A stretch of DNA of 27,553 nucleotides from Botryllus schlosseri (lineage: Eukaryota > Chordata > Ascidiacea > Stolidobranchia > Styelidae): the NCBI GenBank assembly GCA_000444245.1, contig ATSW01013465.1, positions 1 through 27,553 of the forward strand. Reading direction: 5' to 3'. Positions 9,474 through 19,705 of the stretch are shown here, piece after piece; position 1 is the first letter of the stretch; each line of letters opens with the position of its first letter. The position numbers and the translations under genes were made by a program. The notes beneath the pieces were generated by a model. It saw nothing but the letters and a program-made list of their open reading frames with translations. It did no database searches and was not told where the DNA came from.

Positions 9474-10145
9474 TTATGGATAGGGTGATGCTATGGGAAT
9501 CTGACCCGTCGGTTGATTGGTATTTTGTTGTTGCCAGTTTTGTTCCGGATCATAGGTGGGCGGCGCGTTTAAATATCCGTTCGGCTGCTGGGCTAGGGTT
9601 ATTTGAGACTGTACACCTTCGGGGATTGCCACGAAACGCGCGCCACCGTAGCAAAGTACAGCATGAATTATGCACACTATCATTAGAACTGAAGCCAGCA
9701 CTGCCGTTAGGGCGTGGAGTAAGACTACACGTGTGGAGATTTTTGAGAATTCGGCCGCTCTGATACCGGACAATACCACTGCAGAGAGGGCAACCACCAC
9801 GCATATTATGGCGAATGACAAATTGGTGACGTGACTGGGTTTCGTTGGTTGCAAACCTGTACCCACGCCTCCGGTGACTATAGCGACTGCTCCGCACCAA
9901 ATGAACGGCGTATAGGTGAAAAAATTTATAGTGATTGAACAATAGCTGATGCTATTGCTCTCGCAGTACTTTAAGAATTCGGGAATCGTTATAATCGTAT
10001 TTGCCAATCCAACAGCAATCACCAACACTCCCAATACTATTTCGGCGACTCCCAATTTCCGAACTTTGCTCGTGTGTCGGACAAGAGGTCCTCTAATTTC
10101 GGTGGATTCTTGAATTGGTCCGTGGATATCTTGATGAACAGACAT
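9474..10145 (-). CDS. gene C: MS4A/CD20-like four-transmembrane protein
   Basis: A 223-residue single-exon protein with four hydrophobic spans at about residues 31-54, 77-97, 109-129 and 142-166. TM1 (KLGVAEIVLGVLVIAVG) and TM2 (YTPFIWCGAVAIVTGG) fit the MS4A/CD20-like pattern of a helix led by LG-x-E/Q-I-xLG and a Trp-Gly-containing second helix. TM4 ends in CYGGAR. The cytoplasmic tail is Gln/Pro-rich and contains a PPTY motif (195-198), a potential WW-domain ligand, plus a poly-Gln patch. The start is fixed by the shared MSVH with gene E. Membrane location is predicted; its partner is unknown. Compared with E, a stop replaces the tyrosine codon in the final PYPYK and a one-base shift follows, so C ends about 11 residues earlier than E would. 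It is the best candidate here for an intact gene. Relatives with the same topology, such as TMEM176-like proteins, cannot be excluded. Confidence 0.8.
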   Translation of the reverse strand: MSVHQDIHGPIQESTEIRGPLVRHTSKVRKLGVAEIVLGVLVIAVGLANTIITIPEFLKYCESNSISYCSITINFFTYTPFIWCGAVAIVTGGVGTGLQPTKPSHVTNLSFAIICVVVALSAVVLSGIRAAEFSKISTRVVLLHALTAVLASVLMIVCIIHAVLCYGGARFVAIPEGVQSQITLAQQPNGYLNAPPTYDPEQNWQQQNTNQPTGQIPIASPYP

Positions 10146-10175
10146 TCTTGATTGCTAGTCTAACAGGACAATAAA
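10146..10175 (-). other. conserved 3' splice acceptor upstream of gene C start
   Basis: On the minus strand the bases before the ATG read TTTATTGTCCTGTTAG and then about 16 bases to the start codon. Gene E has TTTATTCTTCTGTTAG in the same place. A pyrimidine-rich tract ending in TAG fits an intron acceptor in the 5' UTR. Confidence 0.5.
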
Positions 10176-11178
10176 CTTCAAGTCTGCTAAAATCGGTAAA
10201 TAGAAGCTGTGAAATCGAGGTTATGTATGCTTTCTGACTAATATAGATAGGCCTTTACAGAATCTGTCTATAGTACACTCAGATTAAACAATTATTATTA
10301 GTCTGATTGCCAAGAAATAACCATGGTTTTTACTTAGACTATCGCAGTATTCTCAAACGCGGAATATAATATTATCAAAGTGAAACAAACAATGAATATT
10401 GAGAAGCAAGGGTTGGTTGGTACCAGCATGGTATATTCAGAACTAGAGCGACTATTTTAAGTTGACCATAAACTTCCAATCCCACTGAGGAAGCACTAGG
10501 CTATACTGGAAATATCTACAGTAAAGATAGTCTGGCCCTTTCGATTGCATATCGGTTCTAGTCAATGTCAATTACGGGCATGGATATCCAGTACGCAGCA
10601 AAATACTTTCATGCTCTCGTCAAGTGGTATGGGCTATATTACATCGCGATAACTGGAAGCCCGCTACCGAATGTGAATAAAAACACTTCGAGTGATATAA
10701 CACAAAACTTCACGCGGGGATATTAAATCAGGCCCACCGGCACCAGTGTCTCTTATGAATATGAATATTCCTCAATAAATTATGTGATAAACTTTGCACG
10801 TTACTCTATATTGTTTTTGCAGTTTATACTTTTCGTATGTCAAATGCAGGAGGAGATTTTAGCACCCTCTTGTCAGTCGCGCAAGCATACTGCAGCATGC
10901 GGCCAAAATATGACCATCATAACAGACAGAACATGCGCTAGCTTTTCAAGAGTCGAACATCACAGAATTGCAGACATCCACATTTGATTCCGCTTAATAA
11001 ATTCAGCAGAACATATGCAATTATATAATTATAGCTGATTGATATTCGTGTGCGGCCTCAAATGATTTTCCAGTTTTAGATCATTATAGTTTTCATCATG
11101 TTGTTATTTAACTACAATGGTAATTTAATCCAAGATATTCATTTTCATTCTGTGGCTGCCGACTTGAGCCTACGTACT
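10176..11178. other. 5' flank of gene C, duplicated
   Basis: No coding sequence supported. About 900 bases of it align with the 5' flank of gene E, so it probably carries the first non-coding exon, intron and promoter. The exact start site is not visible. Confidence 0.4.
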
Positions 11179-11186
11179 AGCTAGAC

Positions 11187-11969
11187 CAGCGTTTCGCAAC
11201 TGCGGGTCCGCGATGCATTTTCAGTGAGTCCTTGAAAGGTCCATATTCCGAGAGTGATTGCCTACCTTATTTGTGTTTTTGTCAATTAGAGAAATCACGC
11301 GGTAGTTTTGCTTGATAACTGCTGAAACACCACACCTCAGATCTACAGAATTGCCGTCTGCGTGATGAAATATCCTATGCTGTGCAAACTAATTTTCATT
11401 TTCAAATTGCCATTATTATACTCATAGAAACATCTGCTGGGATTTTGATACCTTAATTCTTCACAAAAACCCCATTTTCGCCTATTATATATATAACCAC
11501 TATTCCAGAATAACCTCAAGACAAGCAGCAACTGGAAAGGACAATGTTAGACGTTTTATGTTCACCACAGATCTGTTTCTCAATCCTGGCGTATCATGTT
11601 GCGATCATACCCAAAGGTATCGTCGGGAGCGCTGTGCGGTATCAAAATAGTCGCCACACTTATCTTTGTGGAAATGGGTTGTCGGTACGCGTTCTTAACA
11701 AATAACAGCGGGGATTTTCAACACACGAGCTCGTAATTCAAACAATTTGATGGTATGATTCGCTCTGAAATAAATAAAAAAGTATTTCAAACTTGTATAC
11801 CTGAATAGTTCGCTGTGATGTTATTTTCAATAAGGAAGAGTTTTTCTGTTTGTAACTAGCTTACACATATATATGAACATGGAAAATGATGGCTGCATGA
11901 AAACAAGAGTTATTGGGTTTGTGGCAGTCCAAAAGGGTTACGTGAACACAAAAAGTATGAGAAACACTG
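11187..11969. mobile_element. hAT-like element (CAGYGTTTC termini), old
   Basis: The left end CAGCGTTTCGCAACTGCGGG and the inverted right end CAGTGTTTCTCATACTTTTT (minus strand from 11969) match the CAG-GTTTCTCAAACT terminus widespread among Charlie-like hAT elements. Flanks AGCTAGAC (11179-11186) and ACTTAGAC (11970-11977) agree at 6 of 8 bases, as expected of an old target duplication. No transposase frame seen. Confidence 0.6.
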
Positions 11970-11977
11970 ACTTAGAC

Positions 11978-12122
11978 GATCGGCGTACTTGAGTGGTAAT
12001 ATTGAGGTATAGACTATCAGAATACCGGTGATTAAGTAACAAAACAGCCCGAACTGTATATCTTCTGTCATTTTCAATACTCTGTAGTATATTTCCGACA
12101 AGAATAAATGAACGATCAGCAA
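11978..12122 (-). pseudogene. possible MS4A-like TM2 scrap (F1)
   Basis: A minus-strand frame contains DIQFGLFCYLITGILIVYTS, a hydrophobic stretch with the L-x-ITG core of an MS4A-type second helix. It runs into the hAT element at 11969. A similar scrap lies in the matching position of the other duplicate (24837-25127). Similarity is short and could be chance. Confidence 0.25.
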
Positions 12123-12185
12123 CGAGGAGACCTTGATTAAAAGCGACTACCCTTATGCTTATCGAAAACTTCGGTATATGCAACA

Positions 12186-12260
12186 GTGCTTTTCAACCTT
12201 TTTGTCGTGGACATCCTTTAAACGTTTACTGAAAACTCGCATACCCCTGACCATATGACA
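12186..12260 (+). mobile_element. hAT left terminus fragment (CAGTGCTTTTCAACC)
   Basis: CAGTGCTTTTCAACCTTTTT begins at 12186. The same first 21 bases occur at 26105. This is a Charlie-type hAT end. No matching right end with a target duplication was found. Confidence 0.55.
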
Positions 12261-13174
12261 CACGTCTTCAACAATAAGCCTTATCCGTATGGCGGTTACC
12301 CTATCCGTTCAGCGATTCCCAATTCATGAACTGTTTCTGTACGTGCAAGAAGGAAATTTCGGATTGAAGTTGTCTCTTATAGGAAATAACTTGAAAATCT
12401 ATATCAGGTCGTGAAATATCAAACTACAAAGCTTTTGAAACAAATTGTATTTTGATTCGCATCTCCACGCCACCTTTCGCCTGCAGAAGTGGTTCTAAAC
12501 CTTTTCCTCCACGACCATTTTAAAAATTATACTGGTGTTTTGAGTGGTTTTAGTGTATTCGTCTCCCGTAATGTGTCACTGTGTAGGGGGTAAATCGTAG
12601 CTTTTTTGACTTTTATACTGCGGATAAATAGATAATAGACTATATGAAGAAACCTTACGTAGCTCTTGGTTATTAATTCAATCTTAGCTTAACCTGTTGT
12701 GAGGTATTGTTTTTTTCATCTGAGTAGTCTCTGTCTGTCTGTACTTCTGCACATAAAAAATAAATTTCCCTTGTATAAATCGTTCAGAGTACCGACAAGA
12801 AAAAGGAGTATGCAGTTATGTAAATTTGCGCTTTGGAAGCTTAACTACAGTACACACATTTTTGTTGACTTTCTAATGACCAATTTACTGCTGAAAGTTG
12901 TAAAATTTCAATTATTGATGTTTTTTTGGTAGATATTTATGATTCATTCCGTTGAATATTACACAAGGTGAGGCTTGTGGCGTCCAGTTAAATACCATTA
13001 AATTGATCGTAATTATTCCCTATCCTTCGAAATAATAAATTCTGTTTGCCATCTTTATTATACTGCTCTTAATGCTTAGTTGCAATGCCAGAATTCAACG
13101 ACGTTTGTTTAGATGTCATTTACAGCTTTCACTCGTCAGAAATGAGTCAGAGACTACTATCAAACAGTTTAAAA
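12261..13174. other. no recognised gene, hAT debris
   Basis: A further degenerate end, AGTGGTTCTAAACCTTTTCC, occurs near 12489. The rest has no supportable coding region. Confidence 0.35.
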
Positions 13175-13290
13175 CAGGGGTGTCAAACTCAAATTGTGTC
13201 GCGGGCCGGATTCAAGGCTCCAAAACACCCGCGGGCCGGACCAGTCAACTGATCCCAAAATTTTACCTTCTACCCATGCTTTCCACTTTT

Positions 13291-13427
13291 AGTATCAAAC
13301 CTATCCACTTTTAGTATCAAACATATATGGATAATACATGACTTATAGAGTTTTTAGTATCACTTATAGTATCAAACCTATCCACTTTTAGTATCAAACA
13401 TATATGGATGATACATGACTTATAGAG
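13291..13427. repeat. 60-bp direct repeat, two units
   Basis: Units at 13291-13350 and 13368-13427, starting AGTATCAAACCTATCC and ending GACTTATAGAG, differ at one base in 60. The spacer repeats parts of the unit. The near-identity indicates a recent duplication inside the hAT element. Confidence 0.9.
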
Positions 13428-13576
13428 GTTTTATTCTAGCAAGTCGCAACACCTTTAATCGCGAACAATGGAATTATCAAAAATATTTTGATTGTTCGGC
13501 TGAATACAGTTTAAGAACCGATAAAACAGTGGCGCTAACGATGATATAAGTTAGCATATTTCTATGATCCATTTTC

Positions 13577-14352
13577 AACGGTGTCATGGTGGCGTTCTCT
13601 ATCATGTGAATAACTGCTTTTTGGTCCGTTTTTCCACAAAACTCTGAAATCAGCTGTAGTCGTACTAAGGTGTATGCGCTGTGAGGAATACAAGATATTC
13701 AACTATAAACGCGGACGTTCGAATTTGGTTCATTAATATGAAATCGCAAATGAAATCGCAAATAGAGTTTCTCTCAAAGTCCATGGACCTGTTGGGTGGG
13801 AAGTGACACAGCAGCGCGATCATAGATATTAGGATTATATAGTTGTGTACCTGATATATATCTTACATGTAAACTACATATAACGGTGCCGTGTTGGCGT
13901 TCTCTATTATGTGAATAACCGCTTTTTGGTCCGATTTTCCACAAACTCTGAAATCAGCTGTAGTCTTACTAGGGCGTATGCGCTGTGAGGAATACAAGAT
14001 ATTGAACTGTAAACGCGGACGTTCGAATTCGATTCATTATTATGAAATCTCAAATGGAGTTTCTCCCAAAGTCCGCGGACCTATTGGGTGGGAAGTGACA
14101 CAGCAGCACGATCATAGATATTAGGATTATATAGTTGTGTACCTGATATATATCTTCTATGTAAACTACATATAAAGGTGGCGTGTTGACGTTCTCTATT
14201 ATGTGAATAACTACTTTTTGAATGGTATATAGACTATTCATAGTGAAATGGAACCCGAATATTTTCGGCTGACACTCGTCAGGGGTAATCGTCAGCAACT
14301 AGTAGAGAATACTACTTTTTGGTCCGTTTTCCCACAAAGCTCTGAAATCAGT
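13577..14352. repeat. about 300-bp tandem repeat, two and a half units
   Basis: Units start at 13577, 13882 and about 14174 (periods 305 and 292), each opening with AACGGTG or AAAGGTG and containing CGTTCTCTATTATGTGAATAA and a CACAGCAGC segment. The third unit is partial and interrupted by a 90-bp insertion (14221-14310). Confidence 0.9.
14221..14310 (-). mobile_element. 90-bp insertion flanked by an 11-bp duplication
   Basis: The third tandem unit is interrupted by 90 bp, with ACTACTTTTTG on both sides (14210-14220 and 14311-14321). On the minus strand the insert includes GACGAGTGTCAGCCGAAAAT, and about 46 bp of it recurs at 20693-20740. It behaves like a very small mobile element. Confidence 0.65.
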
Positions 14353-14414
14353 GCATACTTTTTGCGTTTTCGAATTAGAGAGAGTGAAACCACAACGCCG
14401 TACTCGGTGATTTA

Positions 14415-14637
14415 AAGGTGGCTGCAATCGACTCCAGAACGACATCAACCTAAATGTTGAAGGTTTATTTTATGCTCCTCCTCATCATCTCATTCGCGTA
14501 AGCGGTGTCTTACAAAAGTATGGAAGTGAGCAGTGCTACAAGTCGGCAGTTACGGAATCAAACATGGAATCTCGGCCTGGTGTAAATAAACAACACCATT
14601 GTAGTCAACAAACACCATGAATACCGCAAACAAAAGC
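14415..14637 (+). mobile_element. SINE, 5'-truncated relative of 6045-6326
   Basis: Matches the complete SINE through TCGACTCC, CAACCTAA, TGTTGAAGG, GAAGTGAGC, AAGTCGGCAG, CCTGGTGTAAAT and the final CAAACAAA. The A and B boxes are lost. It sits inside the hAT element 13175-14854, so it inserted later or travelled with it. Confidence 0.75.
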
Positions 14638-14862
14638 ATAATGTGGCCTATGAACTGAACAGTGAACATGCTCTACATTTGCTGTCTTGGGGGAATATTC
14701 AATGGAATCATTTCCTGCAAATATCTCTATATTTGTTACAAATGTACTGGATATTATAAGAATTTTTAAAATCTACTCAGAATTGCTTCGCGGGCCGGAA
14801 TGAATGGTCCGGCGGGTCGGATGCGGCCTGCGGGCCGTATGTTTGACACCCCTGGTTCAAAA

Positions 14863-15091
14863 CAAAACTTGCACAATTGTGACACACCCAGAGCAGACGA
14901 TGAAATCTCTATAACGACACAACACATAAATATGTACGTCCAAAGCTTCTCAATAAATAATTGGATGATTAATGTTCCTCAATAATGAGCAAGCTTCCCT
15001 TTTCCGCATTCAAGAATTGAGATATAAAATTTCCAATATCTGCCGCGGACCGACAGGAAACTTGCCCCTGACCAGGAGTTGAAGACCACTG
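14863..15091. mobile_element. hAT right terminus fragment
   Basis: The sequence GACCAGGAGTTGAAGACCACTG ending at 15091 is the inverse of a CAGTGGTCTTCAACTCCTGG hAT end. A diverged repeat of this end and its flank (GACTACTTGCACTTCTACT) follows about 165 bp later, near 15230-15320. No paired left end found. Confidence 0.5.
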
Positions 15092-15985
15092 TTTTAGACT
15101 ACCTTCCCTTCTACTTATATTTTTCCAGGAGAATCATAAAAAATGTCTACACTTTGGATGTCGTACAGCAGCGAAAATAGTTTGCTTGTGAATGTGTTTG
15201 CGTAACGTTTATGAGTGTAGTGACTAACTGGCAGACCTGCGGTTGGGAAGCGCTCCTTTGGACTACTTGCACTTCTACTATTTATTTTTCAGGGAGATCT
15301 ATAAAATATGCACCGACATGGGGAATTCAAAATATCAAAATCGTGATGCCCTTTTTGCAATCCAACGCTTTCTTCAGGAGGAATATGTCATTTTTTCAAA
15401 AAGTTTCCCGTGAAGATTTGTAACTTAGAGCAAAGTAGATGTAGGCCAAACGACTCTTAGCTAAACACAGGTCTCGATGTTAGCTTTTAAATAAACCCTG
15501 AGTTAATACTATACGACATATAATTCATTCAAATTTAAATAACATGAAGCTGTTGAACAAAATTTTACAATGGAGATAAACGTTAATAAACTTTTTACCA
15601 GCAATAAAAGATACAAAACCGGTGTCATTGAAAATCGAACTCATGTAGTTTTTAGATGTGATGTGATGTGGATAAGATAGGTCTATGAGGTAGGAGTATC
15701 GGTACTCTGTAGGTAGATATATCGAGCCAAGAAAAAAAAATGAAAATTTTGATATTTTTTCGTAATTTTGACTTGCTAGTCCCCATGTATTTCCAATCAA
15801 ATTTACTGCCCTTGAGAAACCTGAAATATGCTGTCTCAGATAACCAATCTGAACAAGAACGGCTTTAGAGCTGCATTTTTTATCTCCTCCGAATTCCCTA
15901 TTCCTACGCACCATATGATTGTTTGTGAAATTTCCATACTTAATTATGATGTTTGTCTGCCAGTGTCTTTCTCCTTCTCTTGCAA
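15092..15985. other. no recognised gene
   Basis: Holds a diverged duplication of about 75 bp (15096-15170 and 15262-15335). Several short frames occur with no recognisable domain. Confidence 0.35.
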
Positions 15986-16231
15986 GTCGACTCCCCTGCG
16001 CATAAGATGGCTAAGATTGCCCTAACTAGAAAAAACATCCAACTTTTTAGCAGTTTAAAGTACCAGCACTATGCTATATGGGTCACCGCCATGTACCATA
16101 ATGTATTGGATGTAACTGCCCCATGTTGCAGGAGCCCACATTGTAAAGGCATTAAGTTTAATAATCCAACTATCTTCAGGCATCTCTCAGACATGCATGC
16201 TCGTGATGTCGATAGTGATTGCGCTGATTAA
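15986..16231 (+). CDS. possible terminal exon with a zinc-finger-like motif
   Basis: A pyrimidine-rich tract, TTTCTCCTTCTCTTGCAAG (15967-15985), looks like a strong 3' splice site. From it a frame stays open for about 80 codons to the stop at 16231. It encodes CRSPHC, then FRHLSDMHARD, giving C-x4-C-x12-H-x4-H, a spacing compatible with a C2H2-type finger. I do not recognise the protein, and no upstream exon could be found. It may be a host gene's last exon, a transposase remnant, or chance. It ends just before the hAT element at 16348. Confidence 0.3.
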   Translation, partial: VDSPAHKMAKIALTRKNIQLFSSLKYQHYAIWVTAMYHNVLDVTAPCCRSPHCKGIKFNNPTIFRHLSDMHARDVDSDCAD

Positions 16232-16347
16232 AGATGTTTGCCTTAGGCATGGGTAATAGGCCTATACATACAATGATATATTTCGTAGCATTGCATTCAT
16301 GATTCTATGTATCTCGCTATGAGTTTCAATTTTATATTCCTCAACTG

Positions 16348-17056
16348 TAGGGTGACCATATTTTAGAATCGGAAAAGTTGGTGGTTCTGGTCCAAAAACG
16401 GCCGAATTTGTATTTTCGCAGAAAAATTTGTTAAGTGGACTAAAAAAGATGATCGCATTCGATCGACTCTCGATTTTCTCACTTTCTACTGGAATTTAGT
16501 TGTGTTAACTGAAAAAACTTCCTTATCGATATCTGCAGGGCGACCCCCTGATTGGTAAAGATAGGAACAATTATGGAAAATTGATAAATTGATTTACGGA
16601 TGTAAGATTTTCTTGATCGCCGACGGATTGATTTCTGGAGCGAAAGCACGAAACGAACACAGCAAGATGAAGCTTATGCGCTATGAAGTTTATTCGTTGC
16701 AGCAATGCAAATCTGTGGCGTCACACTCATATGAGAAAAAACGTTTCATGTGGATTTGTGACGTCACTTTTCAAATAAGTCAATTGAAAGATCTTTTGCG
16801 AAACTTCAACTCCGGGAAACGCAGGAAGTTGAAAGGATAAAAAACAAGGCTATCACCTCCGCTCGGCTCGCGCATGGCCCGTTCCAACGTCCGCATTATC
16901 TATTTCGCGCCATTTATGGCGATTTTCAGTCGAACTTTGCCATTATCCAAGTTAATGAACTTCTAAAGGACGACGAATTGCCAAGAAGGAGGACATTTAG
17001 GCGTCCTGGGAGAAAATATTCAAAAACCTTAAAAAGGATGACATATGGTAACCCTA
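16348..17056. mobile_element. hAT-type element (TAGGGTGACCATA termini)
   Basis: The left end TAGGGTGACCATATTTT (16348) pairs with ATATGGTAACCCTA (ending 17056). Flanks CTCAACTG (16340-16347) and CCCAACTG (17057-17064) agree at 7 of 8. On the minus strand the end contains CGCCTAAATGTCCTCCTT, resembling the pyrimidine-rich subterminal part of hAT elements with this terminus. An 83-codon frame at 16589-16840 has no recognised domain, so it is probably non-autonomous. Confidence 0.82.
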
Positions 17057-17064
17057 CCCAACTG

Positions 17065-19152
17065 TCTCTTTGTAATCAATTGATAATGTTATCGCGCTGC
17101 ACTGAAGCAGATTATTTTGTAGCGGTACATCACGTTTGAACAAGTCTGTTGACCATTGGTTACAAACGTTCATCGGTGTCGAAGCCGCATTACGAACTTA
17201 AAGTACCTATGGATCGACAGGAAAACACTCGAGTAGACCACAAATACCTAAGGATCTCGTGATCCAGCTAATTCAAAAGCATGCACATTGCACGTTGCAA
17301 ATGAAATTCTATGGTTTCTATATCGGCCCTTTTAGCACTGACAGACGCAGACTGGCGAGTGCTTTATATTGATGAAATTGAAATGCATATCATTATTACA
17401 ACCTACTAATGTGTCGTTATGTGATAGTTCTTCATGATACCACCTAGCACTCAATACGCATGTTTGAGGCGATTATGCAATGAGCAGTATTGGACTTATT
17501 GCAATTTCTACTTGACTATGATCCCGTATTCTAATTTGGATTACGATGAAATTTGCCCTTTGCAGAGACGATATATAAAGGTCTTTGATCAGCAAAACTC
17601 AAGATAAGTCCTTGTCTGACGGTTATATATGCATGCGCTAGTGTGCAGTAATTCTCTTTTCCGATTTTCAGAAGCGGCCTTGCCGGCTTTAGACATAGTC
17701 GATATCTATAATTTTAGCATTCACATACATTGACTATGACTATTCATAGAAATAAACAACAACTGTCCTTTATTATAGTTTTGTGGAATATTTAGCAGTC
17801 AACCGAAGCCTGATGTTTGAAATATCAAACTGTGAGAATTTAGCAAAAATTCGATTTCTTATGATAAGACGGTCACAAGCGGTCGACATCATCTTGCCGG
17901 CGCTTCAGCCTGAACAACCATGCTCTGATATCTGAAATCCCCCTTGACCGTCATTCTGTCAGTCTGAAAATTAATTGCAAAACATGGCTGATGCATGACA
18001 ATATATTAATCATTCAAAAGTGGTGTGATCAAAAAGTTGTCGATGAGCCATATTTTCCTAAAATTCATAGTTCACCATGAAGAAAAATCTCGTAGCTGCG
18101 AATTCGATAAATAAAAGCCATGAAATTTTACCGGAAAGTAAGTCGATTCAACAAAGCACACAAATTTCGGAAACTGAACGAACTTAAACTTGTGATACAT
18201 GACGTCACGACTTCACAGCGTAAAATTTGGAGTTGGAAAAACAAATAGCAATCAATGCCGCACATTTAGTATGCTGCCAATTAGTATTTTTCTTATGTTA
18301 GGGTATATATACAATAAAGAATTCGTGACAGATCATTGACATTGATCCCATTGGCGAAGCCACAAAATATACTCGACATGCTCTCTGCTTCCTCTCATAT
18401 TTGGCCTTGGTTGGTGCAACGTCATTTACGTATGATCAATACGACACAATTGATCCCCATGTCAGGTCGAGGCCGAAAAATGTTAACCCGAAAAAATTCA
18501 TATCTAGGAGACGCATGTATCTTTAAGCCACGTGGTTATCTCAATATTGCAACTTGAATTATACGTATCAAAACTTACTACATCAGCAAGGCCACGTCTA
18601 GAGTATAAGCGCCATATATCTAATATACGCGATACCCGTAAACCTGGAGCAACCAACATAAATTCCAACTATAAAATCGTGGTCATGTTCAAATGTGATG
18701 TCTAGAAGGAGAAAAAATGACTTGAAAACACATCTGGCCAGAATGTGACAACGACATCCTGCCCACTTAAAAGACACAAACTTTGCTCTGGGCCAGTGTT
18801 AGACAAACTTTGTCCCATCGCGCACAACCGATTTGTTTTTGTTTTTACCACATAACGTACCATTAATTTGTTTTCCACTACATGGCGAACCACCAGAATT
18901 ACTTATGTTACTCGAAAAGACCGGTGTCATTCCTGGCGTTACTATACCGCAACACTAGTGGATAGCAAGAGACGCCATATAATGAAATACTTACAGCAGT
19001 TGTTGAAGCAGAAGCTCGTCAATTTGGTGTATATCACATTCTACTCACAGCATTCTTCGCGTGGACCTAGGATCTAAAACTTTCGGGTATACCACCATGG
19101 TATGCGTACCACAGTTTGACAATCACTGCCCGGGGCAATAAAGTTGAGAAAA
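17065..19152. other. about 2 kb without a recognised feature
   Basis: No coding region, transposon end or repeat could be supported. A TGACGTCA octamer occurs at 18200-18207, and CAGTGTTAGACAAACTTTGTC (about 18795) faintly resembles a hAT end. Confidence 0.35.
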
Positions 19153-19491
19153 TCAACAAGAGCTATAAGAATTAATTCTGTTGTCGCATTTGAGTGTCGT
19201 AACATGGTGGTTGTGGCATTTCTGAAATCGTGTTGTTGACCTGATGGCCGGTATACAACACGCGAACATGACTAACACTGCGCATATGGCTTTGCGCTTG
19301 AGCACGTATGCCGACATAACTGCCCTTTCAGGCCTTGAACATAGTGTGTCTGTGTTTGGTATACTACAGTTGAATGCGGAAGTATATACATAACCGATTG
19401 GTTTACTTTTGACGTTTTCCTGTAGCATACCCCGCTGCAGAAAAATGAGGCATGAATGAATTTTACAACGAACGATGCAACATTAGGCAAT
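19153..19491 (-). pseudogene. pseudogene D: MS4A-like four-TM relative
   Basis: On the minus strand from 19491, the end of TM4 (LPNVASFVVKFIHASFF) is followed by CSGVCY and a tail with VVYQTQTHYVQGLKGQL, aligning with pseudogene B (ASMVVTIFHASF, CGGVCYG, VVYQPQPQYVQ). The TM1-TM3 part is missing because a SINE (from 19492) abuts the start. Nucleotide similarity to B continues through the tail and beyond to about 19180. It lies the same distance from gene E as B does from gene C, so B and D are duplicates of one another and were probably already neighbours of the C/E ancestor. Confidence 0.65.
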
Positions 19492-19705
19492 GGGGAAGCG
19501 AGTGGCGCAGTTGGTTAAACACTGCAGTCACGACACCAATGGATGCTGCCATGTTTCTATGTGTCGAAGGTTTATCCGGGCTCCTCATCGGCGACCTCGA
19601 TGCTTGAGCGGTGTCGTACGAAAAGCCCAGACGGATAAAGTGGAGTCGAGCGTATAATCGACAGCATCAGATACTGAAGCGGAGCAGTAGCGTCGCAGCT
19701 AAGTG
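19492..19705 (+). mobile_element. tRNA-derived SINE, third copy
   Basis: Opens with GGGGAAGCGAGTGGCGCAG and contains a canonical A box, TGGCGCAGTTGG (19503-19514), then the family body TGTCGAAGGTTTATCCGGGCTC and GGTGTCGTACGA, seen also at 6045-6326 and 14415-14637. Its B box is weak. The 3' end is uncertain and no target duplication was found. It interrupts pseudogene D. Confidence 0.75.

Larger units (their letters stand above)
8260..11090. repeat. segmental duplication copy 1 (around gene C)
   Basis: This block aligns with about 21938-24865 through 3' flank, coding region and 5' flank of genes C and E. Anchors outside the coding regions include ATAATTACATAAT at the left edge, GTGACTGAATC (8415 and 22108), TAGCATCCTAATGAA (9079 and 22749), AATAATTACA-type UTR segments and the CAGACAGA/GCTAGC region near 10925 and 24705. 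Including pseudogenes B and D the duplicated unit is at least 5 kb. Confidence 0.75.
13175..14854. mobile_element. hAT-type element with GCGGGCCGG ends
   Basis: The left terminus CAGGGGTGTCAAACTC (13175) pairs with the right terminus TTTGACACCCCTG (ending 14854). Both ends carry GCGGGCCGGA just inside, a hallmark of a widespread hAT MITE type. Target duplication GTTTAAAA (13167-13174) and GTTCAAAA (14855-14862) agrees at 7 of 8. Its 1680 bp hold two sets of tandem repeats, a short insertion and a SINE copy, and no transposase. Confidence 0.88.

Noticed and set aside
12186-15091. One large hAT element from the CAGTGCTTTTC end to the GACCACTG end
   Set aside because: The flanking 8-mers (ATATGCAA and TTTTAGAC) do not match, and the two termini differ after the first few bases.
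18200-18207. Functional CRE site TGACGTCA (also at 8050, 16759 and 21046)
   Set aside because: Two of the four lie in transposons and none sits at a recognisable promoter; the octamer alone is not evidence.
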